Assembly: GCF_003386665.1 (NCBI RefSeq)
Contig: NZ_QTUB01000001.1
Span: 3,968,001-4,032,000, forward strand
From: Xenorhabdus cabanillasii
Lineage (GTDB): Bacteria; Pseudomonadota; Gammaproteobacteria; Enterobacterales; Enterobacteriaceae
Length of the DNA stretch: 64,000 nt
Direction: 5' to 3'
The stretch's first letter is position 1. Every line of letters starts with the position of its first letter. The position numbers were made by a program, and so were the translations under genes. The notes under the pieces are model-generated. The model made no database searches and was not told where the DNA came from. It worked only from the letters and a program-made list of their open reading frames with translations. Below are positions 30,753 through 41,618 of the stretch, piece after piece.

Positions 30753-31379
30753 TTACAAAAAAGGGTTGTTTTTTCGCTCATGGCCCAATGTTGACATTGG
30801 CCCATGTCCGGGAATGAATTGATAATCATCTCCCAAAGGTAACACTTTTTCTTTGATAGATTGGATCAACTCATCATAATTTCCGCCCGGAAAATCCGTG
30901 CGCCCGATACTGCCTTTAAACAGTACATCCCCCATTGAGATTAATTTCTCAGTATGGTTGGCAAAGATGATATGTCCTGGTGTGTGCCCCGGACAATGCA
31001 AAACAGAGAGCTGGATATTGCCAATTTGTAATGTATCTCCTTCATCCAGCCAACGTTCAGGGGTAAAGGATGGGCATTCTTTGACACCAAACATCTGACA
31101 CTGAACCTCTAATGCTTCTATCCAATAAGCGTCGTCTTTATGCGGCCCATGAACCGGCACATTAAAATGAGTGGCAATATCAACAGTTGCACCAACATGA
31201 TCAAAGTGACCATGTGTCAGTAAAATTTGGGTTAACTTTAACCCCCGACGTTCTATTTCAGATATCAGTTTTTCAGCTTCACCACCGGGATCAACAATTG
31301 CAGCCTCCAGAGTTTCCTCGCACCAGATCAACGTACAATTCTGCATCGCAGCGGTGACAGGCATAATGTGGTATTTCAT
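30753..31379 (-). CDS. gloC: hydroxyacylglutathione hydrolase-type enzyme GloC (YcbL)
   Basis: Type II glyoxalase of the metallo-beta-lactamase fold that hydrolyses S-lactoylglutathione. The metal-binding motif [10 protein letters not shown], the later CPGHTPGH and [14 protein letters not shown] are all present. From ATG 31379 ([19 protein letters not shown]) it is 208 aa; the upstream ATG 31397 would add six unconserved residues. It is downstream of mepK and ldtD on the same strand, the E. coli order ycbB-ycbK-ycbL. Confidence 0.94.
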   Translation of the reverse strand: MKYHIMPVTAAMQNCTLIWCEETLEAAIVDPGGEAEKLISEIERRGLKLTQILLTHGHFDHVGATVDIATHFNVPVHGPHKDDAYWIEALEVQCQMFGVKECPSFTPERWLDEGDTLQIGNIQLSVLHCPGHTPGHIIFANHTEKLISMGDVLFKGSIGRTDFPGGNYDELIQSIKEKVLPLGDDYQFIPGHGPMSTLGHERKNNPFL

Positions 31380-31490
31380 TGTATTGCTTAACTCCACAAT
31401 CAGGACAAATTATTAATATACCTAATAAATTTTCAAGCTGTAGCATAACGGACAGTAAAGCAACTTGAAAAATGAAAGAATATAATAAGA

Positions 31491-32039
31491 TTACCACGTC
31501 CTGACCGGGCCTGTATCAATATGAATAAAATTACTTTTTGGATAGAACCCTACACCACCTGCTCTCATCTTCAATGCCGCCTTACAAATATGTGTCAGCT
31601 CCACCCCATTGATATGAAAATCCATTGCCTGACCACGGGTATGATAACTATGTTTTGCCACGCCAGAGCTTTTATGGCGCAACATATTATTAGTTTTTAA
31701 TGAACGATAGCCCGATATCAACTGAACAGATTTATTTATTCCCATCATCATTTGTAATAAGTAAATCTGGTCAAATAACTTCGGATCAATTGTTTTGATT
31801 TCATTTTGGCGATAATCACGGAATAAATAATTAAGGCGGGTAAGTTCGGACTTATTATAATGACGACCGTCAAAAAATTCGGCTTTAATGGTTTCTCCGG
31901 TATGGAGATTATCTATACGCAGGTTTCTGGGGCGTGGAGTTGTCAATGTAGCTAATGCATGTTGAGGTAAAAAACCTAACCCCAATGCAACCATACTTAC
32001 GCCGAGCCACTTACGGCGGTTATGATCAATATTATTCAT
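31491..32039 (-). CDS. mepK: peptidoglycan endopeptidase MepK (YcbK)
   Basis: M15-like (DUF882) murein endopeptidase, 182 aa as in E. coli, where MepK cleaves 3-3 cross-links made by L,D-transpeptidases. The N-terminus has a twin-arginine signal (HNRRKWLGVSMVALGLGF). Zinc-site residues are in KHSYHTRGQAMDFHI and FIHIDTGPVRTW. Its placement next to ldtD, which makes 3-3 links, is functionally coherent: one gene makes the bond and the next cuts it. Confidence 0.94.
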   Translation of the reverse strand: MNNIDHNRRKWLGVSMVALGLGFLPQHALATLTTPRPRNLRIDNLHTGETIKAEFFDGRHYNKSELTRLNYLFRDYRQNEIKTIDPKLFDQIYLLQMMMGINKSVQLISGYRSLKTNNMLRHKSSGVAKHSYHTRGQAMDFHINGVELTHICKAALKMRAGGVGFYPKSNFIHIDTGPVRTW

Positions 32040-32328
32040 GTATTATGCCCTGCTATTCTATGATTTATCCCCTATTGTGTCTTTCAAGATATAACTTTAT
32101 TCTTTACTGACTGTACCTTGAAATCTATAGAGGTATATGGATAATTTCAAAAATATATTAACAATTATATTTAATAAATTAACAATACAGCAACAGACAA
32201 AAAGTAGTTTCTATTATTTTTGTATATTACTGTAAGTTTACCAGTTAATATTTGTGATCTGCTTTACATATCACGATTTATATTAAACGAAATTTAAATA
32301 TTTATGTTGAATTAATGAAAAATATCAT

Positions 32329-32358
32329 TTGATCGGATCAAGATAATTACGTTATAAA
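32329..32358 (+). promoter_or_regulatory. possible plus-strand promoter in the mepK-ldtD gap
   Basis: TTGATC (32329-32334) and TATAAA (32353-32358) are 18 bases apart on the plus strand, opposite to both flanking genes. Transcription would start near 32365, just before the small ORF at 32389. The rest of the 32040-32328 region is AT-rich and shows no gene. Confidence 0.3.
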
Positions 32359-32388
32359 TAAAAGAAAAACAATCGGAAAGGATATAAA

Positions 32389-32457
32389 ATGAGTGGCAGA
32401 AAAAATAGCAGTGAGGATATAAATTCCTTGCCCTCACTGCTTAGATGCGATTATTAA
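32389..32457 (+). CDS. possible 22-codon small ORF
   Basis: A short frame MSGRKNSSED...LLRCDY with a near-ideal ribosome site (AAAGGA six bases before ATG) and a plausible promoter upstream. It is antisense to the ldtD terminator and overlaps it completely. I recognise no family; with 22 codons, chance cannot be excluded. Confidence 0.2.
   Translation: MSGRKNSSEDINSLPSLLRCDY
32400..32441 (-). terminator. ldtD terminator
   Basis: Perfect 10-bp stem AGCAGTGAGG (32407-32416) / CCTCACTGCT (32432-32441); on the minus strand the stem is followed directly by ATTTTTTC. It is 43 bases downstream of ldtD. Confidence 0.75.
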
Positions 32458-32483
32458 TTTTTTCATTCATGATTTAATAAAAA

Positions 32484-34211
32484 CTATGGTGACAAAGTAT
32501 CGCTTTTGATTGCCAAAATTTGGGACACCAGTTCAGATTTTTTTCTGGCATTATTATCATATTTATAAATATCTGCCCGATATTGAGGCTTTCCTTTTTC
32601 ATCGACCCACGCTGTCTGATAATAAAGGAATACTGGGATTTTTTTCGGTATATTCACATACCTTGTTGTCCACGTTTTTAAAGAATTACTCACACGACTT
32701 TTATCCCAACCCGCATCTCCCAATAGCATATTGGCCAATTCAGGTGCTTTGTTAACACGCACACAACCTGAACTAACCGCTCTCATTTCTCGATTGAATA
32801 GAGCCTGATTTGGCGTATCATGCAAATATATCGCTTCTGAATTTGGCATATTAAATTTAAACCGCCCTAATGAGTTAGTTGGGCCTGGAGCTTGCCGTAT
32901 CCGATAAGGGAAATTGCCGGGTGTTATCACTCGCCAATTAATTGATGATGGATTGATAACTGTAGCATCACTATGCCAACTGGAAAAAACAGTATAACCA
33001 CGGCTACGAAAATAATTAGGATCACGCATAGCTCTTGGCGCTATATCTTTGCGGGTCATACTGACAGGAACAGTCCAGGGAGGGTTGATTACCACATTAT
33101 TCATCTCACTGCTCATAATCGGTGTCTTTCGGCTTGGACGTCCAACAACGACTTTAGAAGTTAAGACTTTCTCACCATCCAGATAATAAAATAACGAGTA
33201 ATTCGGAATATTCACCAAAATCGCGGTGGGAAGATTGTCAGGAATGATACGTAACCGCTGCATATTCAAGGCCATAATTCTGGCACGGGTTTGTGGCGTA
33301 GTATTTAACCATACTCTTGTAGATTGCCCAATAACACCATCAGCGGATAATCCATGTAAAGATTGAAAACGTTTTACAGCAGCAACTAACTCTTTATTGT
33401 AGACCTTATTTTCGGGCCTGACTGCCGATGATTCCAAAGTACCAGCTCGAATCAATATATTTCTTAATGCGATAATACTTTTACTACTTTGTCCCGGTCT
33501 TAACGTTTCTTTCATCGAAAATTCAGACCATGGCTGTTTATCCGATAATTGTTTTAGCATCTCACTGCGCATATTTTCATACATAGAATGATTAGGAGAC
33601 AATCCCGAAATATAATCACTAAGGCTATTACTAGAAATATGCTTTTGCCACTTCTCAATTGAATCAGAAGAAGGTAAATCAATTTTATAAGGTGTTTTGC
33701 CATATAACCATAAATCTCCTTTATTATGAATATTATTAATGAAATGAAGATAACCTAGCATAGCATCAGATAGAATAATATCTCGTCCCATATCACTTAA
33801 TTCAGGAGAATTAAGTTGCACAAGCCATTGCCCAAATTGGGGCTGAAATCCAGCTAACGATAAATCAAATAATTGCCGTTCAAAATACTGTATAGCATTT
33901 TTATCCCTCCATAACGGCTTCATGTTATTTACCGAATATAATCTGGCTAATTGTTCAGAGAAAACAAAAGTTATTTTTCTCGGCAATAAGTTCTGTAATT
34001 GTTTCTTACTTTCTTCAAGAGAACTTGTTGAAAATACAGAAGCTATCTGAGTAGAGGTTATGTTGATATCTGCTTTTTTTTGTTTCCCTGAAAATTGCTG
34101 GACATCATTTGCTATCAATCCATTTTGTTGACTTGCAAAGGTTCCTTCTGATACCACTAATATGCTATAAATAAAATAAAATTTCAGTAATCTTACCGTG
34201 TTGTTTGCCAT
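32484..34211 (-). CDS. ldtD: L,D-transpeptidase LdtD (YcbB)
   Basis: Periplasmic L,D-transpeptidase that makes meso-DAP 3-3 cross-links and confers beta-lactam bypass in E. coli. The 575-residue product (615 in E. coli) has an N-terminal signal segment (LLKFYFIYSILVVSEGTFAS), a peptidoglycan-binding domain (AAVKRFQSLHGLSADGVIGQ), and a YkuD catalytic domain ending in HDTPNQ...SSGCVRVNK with the nucleophilic Cys. It precedes mepK on the same strand, separated by 444 bases. Confidence 0.95.
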   Translation of the reverse strand: MANNTVRLLKFYFIYSILVVSEGTFASQQNGLIANDVQQFSGKQKKADINITSTQIASVFSTSSLEESKKQLQNLLPRKITFVFSEQLARLYSVNNMKPLWRDKNAIQYFERQLFDLSLAGFQPQFGQWLVQLNSPELSDMGRDIILSDAMLGYLHFINNIHNKGDLWLYGKTPYKIDLPSSDSIEKWQKHISSNSLSDYISGLSPNHSMYENMRSEMLKQLSDKQPWSEFSMKETLRPGQSSKSIIALRNILIRAGTLESSAVRPENKVYNKELVAAVKRFQSLHGLSADGVIGQSTRVWLNTTPQTRARIMALNMQRLRIIPDNLPTAILVNIPNYSLFYYLDGEKVLTSKVVVGRPSRKTPIMSSEMNNVVINPPWTVPVSMTRKDIAPRAMRDPNYFRSRGYTVFSSWHSDATVINPSSINWRVITPGNFPYRIRQAPGPTNSLGRFKFNMPNSEAIYLHDTPNQALFNREMRAVSSGCVRVNKAPELANMLLGDAGWDKSRVSNSLKTWTTRYVNIPKKIPVFLYYQTAWVDEKGKPQYRADIYKYDNNARKKSELVSQILAIKSDTLSP

Positions 34212-34493
34212 AAGAGTTCACCTCGATTTTTATGTATACCCCTCTTTTTCATAGAGACAACTTTGTCGGCTGCATTCATCAGCCTTAGCACTGTACATGA
34301 GATTTACTGGGTATATCTGGCTATCCAATGACTTATTCTAATTATCGGCAGAGCTATTTTATCAAAAGAAAATAATAGTAATTATATACATAATTACTTA
34401 TTAAGACAGGAAGCTTTTCAATTATATCCAATTACATGAGTCAAAAGAAAATTTTTACTATAATAAGTCAGATTATGTTAATCCTAAAAAAGA
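34212..34493. other. ldtD upstream region, no gene seen
   Basis: AT-rich sequence between ldtD and the aphA terminator. I see several AT-rich stretches that could hold the ldtD promoter but nothing I can define as an element. Confidence 0.3.
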
Positions 34494-34514
34494 AAAGGCA
34501 CTTGAAATGCCTTT
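34484..34514 (-). terminator. aphA terminator
   Basis: Seven-bp stem AAAGGCA / TGCCTTT with a 7-base loop; on the minus strand it is followed by TCTTTTTT. It lies 31 bases after the aphA stop. Confidence 0.8.
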
Positions 34515-34544
34515 AATAAGAAATAAATATAATAAACTTTCATA

Positions 34545-34964
34545 TTAATATTCTGAGTTAATCACCACCTCTTCTCCAAATTTTCCTGCTTTAGGTAAAG
34601 GCTGATAAGAAGAATTGGATGCTCTCAGAATACGAATACCACGAATATTCAATTCACGGACAGCAGCAATATCGGCATCTGCATCCCCATAATAAATTTT
34701 CAGTTTATGATCTCTCATCCAGCTAATTTTATTATTCTTACCAGGATCATCAATATCAAACCCGACGGCCATTAGCGGCTGATTTTGCAAACTTTTTTCA
34801 ATTTGCTCTACGGAGACCCAATGCACTGCCTGACGTTGAGAAAGTTCTACCGCCGTGCCCCCTGAACTGATTTGTTCTGGCATTTGTATTTTTGCCTGAG
34901 CTGTACCGTTTAAACCAACAGCAAGCGCAATTACACTAAATGCCAACATCACCTTGCGCATCAT
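34545..34964 (-). CDS. aphA: class B acid phosphatase AphA with in-frame internal deletion
   Basis: The 139-residue frame is clearly AphA (237 aa in E. coli) with about 98 central residues missing. The signal peptide, AVHWVSVEQIEKSL and the first catalytic motif FDIDD are intact; the sequence then jumps in frame to PGKNNKISW, which belongs to motif III (GDKPGQNTK in E. coli), and continues through YGDADADI and GIRILRASNS to the conserved C-terminus FGEEVVINSEY. The two Asp of motif I and the Asp of motif IV remain, but the Thr after them, motif II and the catalytic Lys of motif III are gone. A periplasmic product is likely made but should lack phosphatase activity. Start could be the second Met (34961), better spaced from AAGGA. 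Confidence 0.85.
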   Translation of the reverse strand: MMRKVMLAFSVIALAVGLNGTAQAKIQMPEQISSGGTAVELSQRQAVHWVSVEQIEKSLQNQPLMAVGFDIDDPGKNNKISWMRDHKLKIYYGDADADIAAVRELNIRGIRILRASNSSYQPLPKAGKFGEEVVINSEY

Positions 34965-35078
34965 TTTTCCTTCTTATTACCTTGGATGCCTGATAGCATG
35001 GAATGATAAGCACTCTTATTTCAATAAAATGAAACTTCATGCACATATTTCAAAACGTTATTATTATCTTTATAAATT

Positions 35079-35110
35079 AAAAAGCCGTCATTTAATTGAA
35101 TGACGGCTTT
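35079..35110 (-). terminator. mukB terminator
   Basis: Perfect 12-bp stem AAAGCCGTCATT / AATGACGGCTTT with a 6-base loop, followed on the minus strand by TTAATTT; 28 bases after mukB. Confidence 0.9.
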
Positions 35111-35137
35111 AACTTATTAATTTAGAATAAATTATCT

Positions 35138-38100
35138 TCAGAATATCGCTTGAGCTTGCTCTTGCCGCTGTTCAATAGCAGGTACTTCCTGCCCAAAACC
35201 TCGTAATCCAACAACATGCACATGTTCCTGGTTATTGAAAATTTTACGCACCAGTTTATAAGTTGTTCCTTTCTCTGGGCTGATATTTTCTGGCGCTGCG
35301 ATAATTAACTGCATGTGCAGGCGTTCACATAATTCAAACAGTGTCGCAATTGATTTCGCATCCAAACGGGCCGCTTCATCAAGGAACAGCAAACGACATG
35401 GAGAGATATCTTTACCACGCAGACGACGGGATTCTTCTTCCCAACTCTGTACAACCATAACCAGAATTGACATCCCCGTACCAATCGCTTCACCTGTGGA
35501 AAGTGCCCCACTTTCCGCTTTCAGCCAACCATCCGAGCCACGGTTTACCTCGACTTCTAATTCAAGGTAATTACGATAATCCAGTAGTTCTTCACCAATC
35601 GTTTGTGGTAAACGTTGCCCCATATCGATTTGCGGATTCAAGCGCTGATAAAGTTTGGCCATTGCTTCCGAAAAAGTCAGACGCTGGCTGTTAAACAGAT
35701 CCTGGTGCTGCTCCTGCTGCTCAGAAAGCACGTCCAGTAAAACAGAGTGGCTTTCACGTACATTCACATTCAGGCGCACACCACCCACCTGACCAAATGC
35801 AACAGTTTGCAACCCCTGGTTCAACATACGAATACGGTTCTGCTCACGCTGAATAGTTTTACGGATGATATTGGCTACACTTTTAGAGCTAATTGCTAAT
35901 TTTTGCTCACGTGCTGTCAATTCTTCTGTTAAGCGAGCCAGTTCAATTTCCATCTGTTCAATGGCATCAACTGGATCATCGGTACGAATAATATCCTGAC
36001 GAATTCTCTCACGCAGATGTTGATACACAGCGACAAAGAACTGAATCTTACGTTCAGGACGTTTCGGATCTTCAGACAATCGCAATGCATCACGCAAATG
36101 CTCATTATCCGCTACCGCAAGACGCAGCGCTCCCAACGCCTTATCTGACATTGAACGTAACGCATCGCCATCCATATAAGCCAGTTCACGACGATGGAGA
36201 CGACGTTCAACTCCATTGTCTTTCACCATCCGCATCACAGCACACCAGCCAGCTTTAGAAGCAACCACCTGCTCACGCTTCAGATAATAATCACGTTCAG
36301 ATTTACGCAGCTTTTTCTGGAGGTTTTCTATTTCGGCCTCACAGAATGCAATTTGTTTCTCAAGCTGGTTAATTCGGGAACGATTAGTTTGTACGGCAGT
36401 ATGGAGCTGATCACGACGTTCACGGGCGCGACTTTCTGCATTGGCATCAGCCTGAACACCGATCTCTTTCATCTCTTGCTCAAGTTCCTGCAACATATCC
36501 CGTTTAGTGTCATAAGAACTTTTCAGTGAGGCCAATACCTGACTAAACTGGACACATTGCGATTGCTGCTGACGCAATTGTTCACGGGCACGGCGGCGAT
36601 CAGATTCCGCATGTTCAAGACGCTGACGCAATTTGTCATTCAGGTCACTATTTTCACTGAGCATTCCCGCCGAGTCGCTGTAACTGAAATGTGCACGACG
36701 TTGCACCACTTCAGTCAGAGCAAAAGCCTGTTGTTTAGCTTTGATTTGACTGTGCTTAGCCGTCTCATAATCCTGCTGTAACTGTTCATGTTGTTGGGGA
36801 TCACTTTGTAAAACGGAAACCAATGGCTCAAGTTTACTCAGCGCACTACCATGCTGTTGTAAGAAACGTGCCGCATCTTGTGCTTCACTCATTTCTTCAC
36901 GCACGGTTTCTACACGGTCAATCAGTGTTTCATCCAACAAAATTGTGACTTGTGGAATCAACCGATTCAGTGCAGACAAACTCTCTTTTACCTGAGACTG
37001 TCTTTGTTGATGTTGTTGAGTCTGGATCTCAAACTGTGACCATTCTCGTTCCAGCTCTGTACGGCGCTGGTTCAGGCTACGGATTTCAACTTCCGGATCG
37101 TTATCAAACGCTACGGATAAGTGTTTACCAACAAAACGGCTGAAAGCCTGATGTGCGCGTTGGATTTTCTGTACATCAAATGAAAGCGTCGCGTAACGCT
37201 CTGCCAGACTATCACGCTCCAGGCTGAGAGCTTCCAGACGGTTTTCTCTTGCCGCCCGCCCGAAAAGTGGCATTTCAGGATAACGGGAATAGCGCCACTG
37301 GCGATCGGAAGATTTCACCAGAACTGCATTTTCCTGCTCTTCAAAATGGAATACGCTGTCATCGAATGATTGTGGATCACCCTCGATCAGATAGAGATCT
37401 TCCGGGCAATCTTCCAACGCTTCCAGATGTGGGCGTACCAGCGAGAGATCTGGTACAACAATCGCATGACGTGCAGGGCCATACAACGCAGAGAAATAAG
37501 GTGCATCGTCAATGGTAATGTCATCGTAAATCTCTGAGAGCAGAACTCCGCCAAAACGCTCCGCCAGTGCCAGCAATCGGCTATCTTCTGCACCACTCGG
37601 CTGGCTCAGGCGCTCGATCTGTTTTTCAAGTTCACGTTTCTGTGTCGCCACATCGTCACGTTCAACAGTGATTTCACGCTCTTGTTCCAGCAACTGCTGC
37701 ATATATTCCGTAACATCATTGCCACTTTCGAACGTTTCACCACTCTGCTCACTAAGTTGGTTCAGCATTTCCTGCGCAGCCAGCCAAACAGGGGCACGTG
37801 ATGTCAATTCTTGAATTTTCTGCCTGAGCTGCTCAAGTTCTTGGCGCATCTGCATACGGTGCTCACCGCTTTCATGCGTACTCTGGCTTAATTCTTCCAG
37901 CTGAGCTTCTAATTCATCCTGCAATGCTTGCAGATCTTCCGCCTGATATTGCTGATGATGGCGTTTACAAAATTCTTCCAGCAAGCGCTCTGCGTTTTGC
38001 TGGCTGTTCAACCGTTGTTCCAGTTCAGCCAGTTGAATACGCAATGGTTGAATACGATCAGCCAAATGACGCTGAGATGACCATTCACGCAGTACTTCGC

Positions 38101-39595
38101 GAGCACTTTGCCATGCTTCGCTTCGGCTGACTTCACCAACAATACTTTTCACCAGCTGGTAAGCTTGCTCGAACTGGCTATGGGCGGCATCGGCCACACT
38201 CAGCTTTTGTTCCAATGACAACAGAGCTTCTGTTGCCTGCTGTTCTTTAGCCTGATAGGTTTCTTGCCATTTTTCTGCATTTTCTATCGACAATTCAGGA
38301 AGCTGGCAAAACTCACGGGCACGTTCCAACGCTTGCAATGCCTGCTGGTATTGAATTGCGCGGGTTTGTTGTACATCTAATGCCTGCTGATAATCAGCAA
38401 GCTGGCTTTTCAATTCGTCAACTTCCTGTTCAGCCGCCTCAGACACCGCCTCATATTCCGCCTGCAATTCTTTCGCTTCTTCAACGACTTCAGTTTGCTC
38501 TTCCAGTCGATAAGTCAGCTCTTCAACATCCGACTGGTAACGGTCAATTTTCTCCTGCTGACGCATGGCTGTTTGAACCAGATTCAGATGATCACTGGCC
38601 GCCTGATAATCCATCTCCAAATCAGAAGATGCGTCACTCTGTTCAGCAAGTTCCCGCGCCATCTCAACATGACGATACTGTTCCGTCACTAGTTGACGAC
38701 GGCCCCCAAACAATTCACTACGTAAAGCCAGTGCTTCATCTAAATGGATGCGGCGCTCGTTAGCATGACGCATGTAATCAGCGGAAACATACGCCGTCGC
38801 TTCAGTGATAAGATGCTTAAATAAGTCGCGGTCATATTGAGTGACACGAATTGCTTCCAGCGTAATACGGTTTTCACGCAAAGCGGCTTCCATATCCTGA
38901 AATGCTTTTCTGACACCACTATTTTCTGGCAATAAATAATCACGCAATGAACGGGTAATGGCACTGGAAATCCCGCCATACAGCGATGCTTCAATCAGAC
39001 GGTAAAACTTGCTGCGATCACTGGCAGAGCGTAAACGCTTCGGGATCACGCCTAAATCAAACATCAAGGCATGGTAGTCAGCGATGGAGTTGAACTGTTT
39101 GAATTGGACGCCATCCATCTCATCAAGGCGCTCTTTCAGTTCATTTAATGGCAGAACCCGTGCCTGACGTTCGCTGATGTTTTCGGTTAATAACTGTGTC
39201 GGCTGTATTGATGCAGGGACGCCCTGGATCATAAAGGGCTTGATATCAACTTTTCGGTCTCGTCCGGCAACCTGCTGCAAACGTACACCGGCAATAATCC
39301 GCTGATGACGGGAATTAACAACATCCAGTGTAGAATAACAAACTCCTGCACGCAGTTTTCCGTGCAAGCCCTTATCACGGGAACCACTGGTTGCGCCTGC
39401 CTCCGTGGTATTACGGAAATGCAGTAGCGTCAGGTCAGGGATCAGAGCCGTGACAAATGCTGCCATCGTCGTGGATTTACCCGCACCATTACCACCCGAT
39501 AACGTGGTTACCAGTTCGTCAAGATCAAACGTTCTGGCAAAAAAGCCGTTCCAGTTAACAAGTGTCAGTGAGCGAAATTTACCGCGTTCAATCAT
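35138..39595 (-). CDS. mukB: SMC-like chromosome partition protein MukB
   Basis: MukB is the SMC-type ATPase of the MukBEF condensin. The 1485-residue product (1486 in E. coli) has Walker [10 protein letters not shown] at 34-42, two long coiled-coil arms, the central hinge (around 650-780), and the C-terminal head with [10 protein letters not shown] and [11 protein letters not shown]. Its ATG overlaps the mukE stop. It is the last gene of cmoM-mukF-mukE-mukB. MatP, encoded near 9 kb, excludes MukBEF from the Ter region in E. coli. Confidence 0.97.
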   Translation of the reverse strand: MIERGKFRSLTLVNWNGFFARTFDLDELVTTLSGGNGAGKSTTMAAFVTALIPDLTLLHFRNTTEAGATSGSRDKGLHGKLRAGVCYSTLDVVNSRHQRIIAGVRLQQVAGRDRKVDIKPFMIQGVPASIQPTQLLTENISERQARVLPLNELKERLDEMDGVQFKQFNSIADYHALMFDLGVIPKRLRSASDRSKFYRLIEASLYGGISSAITRSLRDYLLPENSGVRKAFQDMEAALRENRITLEAIRVTQYDRDLFKHLITEATAYVSADYMRHANERRIHLDEALALRSELFGGRRQLVTEQYRHVEMARELAEQSDASSDLEMDYQAASDHLNLVQTAMRQQEKIDRYQSDVEELTYRLEEQTEVVEEAKELQAEYEAVSEAAEQEVDELKSQLADYQQALDVQQTRAIQYQQALQALERAREFCQLPELSIENAEKWQETYQAKEQQATEALLSLEQKLSVADAAHSQFEQAYQLVKSIVGEVSRSEAWQSAREVLREWSSQRHLADRIQPLRIQLAELEQRLNSQQNAERLLEEFCKRHHQQYQAEDLQALQDELEAQLEELSQSTHESGEHRMQMRQELEQLRQKIQELTSRAPVWLAAQEMLNQLSEQSGETFESGNDVTEYMQQLLEQEREITVERDDVATQKRELEKQIERLSQPSGAEDSRLLALAERFGGVLLSEIYDDITIDDAPYFSALYGPARHAIVVPDLSLVRPHLEALEDCPEDLYLIEGDPQSFDDSVFHFEEQENAVLVKSSDRQWRYSRYPEMPLFGRAARENRLEALSLERDSLAERYATLSFDVQKIQRAHQAFSRFVGKHLSVAFDNDPEVEIRSLNQRRTELEREWSQFEIQTQQHQQRQSQVKESLSALNRLIPQVTILLDETLIDRVETVREEMSEAQDAARFLQQHGSALSKLEPLVSVLQSDPQQHEQLQQDYETAKHSQIKAKQQAFALTEVVQRRAHFSYSDSAGMLSENSDLNDKLRQRLEHAESDRRRAREQLRQQQSQCVQFSQVLASLKSSYDTKRDMLQELEQEMKEIGVQADANAESRARERRDQLHTAVQTNRSRINQLEKQIAFCEAEIENLQKKLRKSERDYYLKREQVVASKAGWCAVMRMVKDNGVERRLHRRELAYMDGDALRSMSDKALGALRLAVADNEHLRDALRLSEDPKRPERKIQFFVAVYQHLRERIRQDIIRTDDPVDAIEQMEIELARLTEELTAREQKLAISSKSVANIIRKTIQREQNRIRMLNQGLQTVAFGQVGGVRLNVNVRESHSVLLDVLSEQQEQHQDLFNSQRLTFSEAMAKLYQRLNPQIDMGQRLPQTIGEELLDYRNYLELEVEVNRGSDGWLKAESGALSTGEAIGTGMSILVMVVQSWEEESRRLRGKDISPCRLLFLDEAARLDAKSIATLFELCERLHMQLIIAAPENISPEKGTTYKLVRKIFNNQEHVHVVGLRGFGQEVPAIEQRQEQAQAIF

Positions 39596-40314
39596 GACTG
39601 CTTATCCTCCGCACCTTCTGCTGAATGCACCGATGCTTCTTCGTGTTCATTACCTTCTCGCGATAAACTACTTTCCACCGACATCGCCTCTCCATCGCGG
39701 ATCATCCGTAACTGGGCTTCACGTGGATCATCACCGCTACGTACATCTGCACCGAAACGAAATACAGCTTCGGTGATCGTAAATTTATTACTGTCATTTT
39801 GCAGGAAATAGACCATTCCCAAACGACGCAAACGGTTTAAGGAAGTACGTACTTTTTCCTGTAGTTTTTGTTTATCCAAATCAGAGCCAGTTGAACGTTG
39901 GTTAACCAATTTCATCAGTTTGTTTTCATCTGCCAGTGACAACAGCTCTTCATAAAGCTCCTGGTAAGTAAATATGCCCTGATTGGACAAGCGCTCCGGG
40001 CTGAGATAGAGATAGCACAGGATCTTACCCACCATCATGTCCAACTCAGACAAAACAGAGCGGGAAATCAGCGTATTTGAACGCGGACGTAAGTAGAAAA
40101 AACCTTCTGGTGCACGAATTAACTCGACGTTATAACGTGAGTAAAATGTTTCCAACTCTTCCTGAAAATCCATCAAAAAAGCATGATTATCAAGATTATC
40201 CATTCCAATATGCCGACCCGAACGAAGCTGGCTGTCTAATTCTGGAAAAAGTGTGTTGGATAATGCCTGAGCCAGTTTAACTGGCATAAATTGTTCAATA
40301 TGTGTCGATGACAT
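39592..40314 (-). CDS. mukE: condensin subunit MukE
   Basis: MukE is the KITE-type dimer that bridges MukF and MukB. From ATG 40314 ([18 protein letters not shown]) the protein is 240 aa (234 in E. coli). [20 protein letters not shown] and [14 protein letters not shown] are typical winged-helix blocks, and the acidic tail is present. An ATG at 40341 would add nine residues not seen in the family. It overlaps the 3' end of mukF. Confidence 0.95.
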   Translation of the reverse strand: MSSTHIEQFMPVKLAQALSNTLFPELDSQLRSGRHIGMDNLDNHAFLMDFQEELETFYSRYNVELIRAPEGFFYLRPRSNTLISRSVLSELDMMVGKILCYLYLSPERLSNQGIFTYQELYEELLSLADENKLMKLVNQRSTGSDLDKQKLQEKVRTSLNRLRRLGMVYFLQNDSNKFTITEAVFRFGADVRSGDDPREAQLRMIRDGEAMSVESSLSREGNEHEEASVHSAEGAEDKQS

Positions 40315-41618
40315 GTGCCTGCACCTTGGCTCCGTAATCATTAATCGCTAACCATTCCGCTGGCAACCCAGAGAAATCCGCTTCTGCAACGCCCAACCGT
40401 ACCGCCTGATCCACCAGAATACGTGCCACATCAAAATGACGCTTGCGGGGATGTTGAGCAAGGTAGTCACGCAATACCGCACCTAAATCCAATGGAAGTT
40501 TGGCCTGTTGGTAAATTGCCAGTGCCTGTTCCACCATTTCCGCCAGTTGCTCATTGATTTCACTAAACTCTTCGTATTCCATCTCTGGTGGCAATTCACC
40601 CATGACTTCTTCATTATGCAATGTCAGCTCGTCATCACGCATATCCAGCAAACGCTCTGCATTCGCGACAGTCAGTACCCATGGGTTATCAAAATAGTGT
40701 TGGATAGATTGGCGAAGACGCTGGGCAAAAATGCGGTTTTTATCCATATCAATAGCAGTTCGAATAAATTTGTGAACATGGCGGTCGTAACCGATCCAAA
40801 GGTCAATAGCCTGCTGCCCCCAGCTAATAATACGGTCGAGTTTGTTTTGCAGATCAAAAGTAAGTTTATCCACCTGTTCAGAGCCACCATGTACCATATT
40901 GGCATCCTGGATCCGCAGTAGATTAGCCTGTAGTTTATCACCGGCCGCCTCCAGTGTGTCCTGAAGTTCTCTCAGGGTTCCAGAGGTTTCAGACAGTAGC
41001 TGCTCACAGTTGGCGATAGCTACCTGCCAATCCTGATTAAGCAACGCCGCAATATCTGCTTTTACGCTGTCTTGTTGCTCATCCATGATGCGCTGAGACA
41101 TATCAATACTGTCAAATATTTCAGCTACTGAATATTTAAGTGGCGCAAACACATTGCGATGCCAATGAAATTCATCACCACCTTCTTCAGCAGCCTCAGC
41201 TGCACGATGCAGTTCATTGGCAACGATGGAAAGCTGCATGGAAAGACGCAACGTAGAGAATTCACGCTGACGAATATAATAATCACTAATGCCAATCCCT
41301 AATGGGGTCAGGCGATAGATAGCACTACCCTCAGCTAATTCACTGGTAAAACGGCTAAGCAGCTTTTGGCGTACCATATCGTTAATGGCATTGTTCGCCC
41401 TAACCGCAACAGCTTCCGCAGTTTGTTCAAAACCTTTACAAACCTCCCGGAAAGCATCAACCAGCTCTCCTTCACTCATTTCGCCATCAAGACGTTCACT
41501 ATTCAATACAGCAATTGCCATCAAAAAAAGCCAACCGCTCTGGTGGCAACGAAATGGAAAAATCATTCTTTCTGGCCCAGGACACAAGTTCAGGAACAGT
41601 CTGGGAATATTCACTCAT
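40295..41618 (-). pseudogene. mukF: condensin kleisin MukF, reading frame split by one base
   Basis: MukF is the kleisin of MukBEF. The true N-terminus [20 protein letters not shown] starts at ATG 41618, coupled by ATGA to the cmoM stop, and reads to PPERLAF; from there the conserved sequence ([20 protein letters not shown]) continues in another frame to [10 protein letters not shown]. The break is in a run of seven T on the coding strand (41523-41529); six T would restore GCT TTT TTG ATG and give exactly 440 aa, the E. coli length. Because mukE and mukB are intact and mukF loss is severely harmful in E. coli, a sequencing error or slippage is more likely than a true null. Confidence 0.88.

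Noticed and set aside
31291..31497. Minus-strand frame with a zinc-ribbon-like CPDCG...CHRC pattern
   Set aside because: It lies largely inside gloC in another frame and overlaps the conserved gloC start; the Cys pattern is most simply a coincidence.
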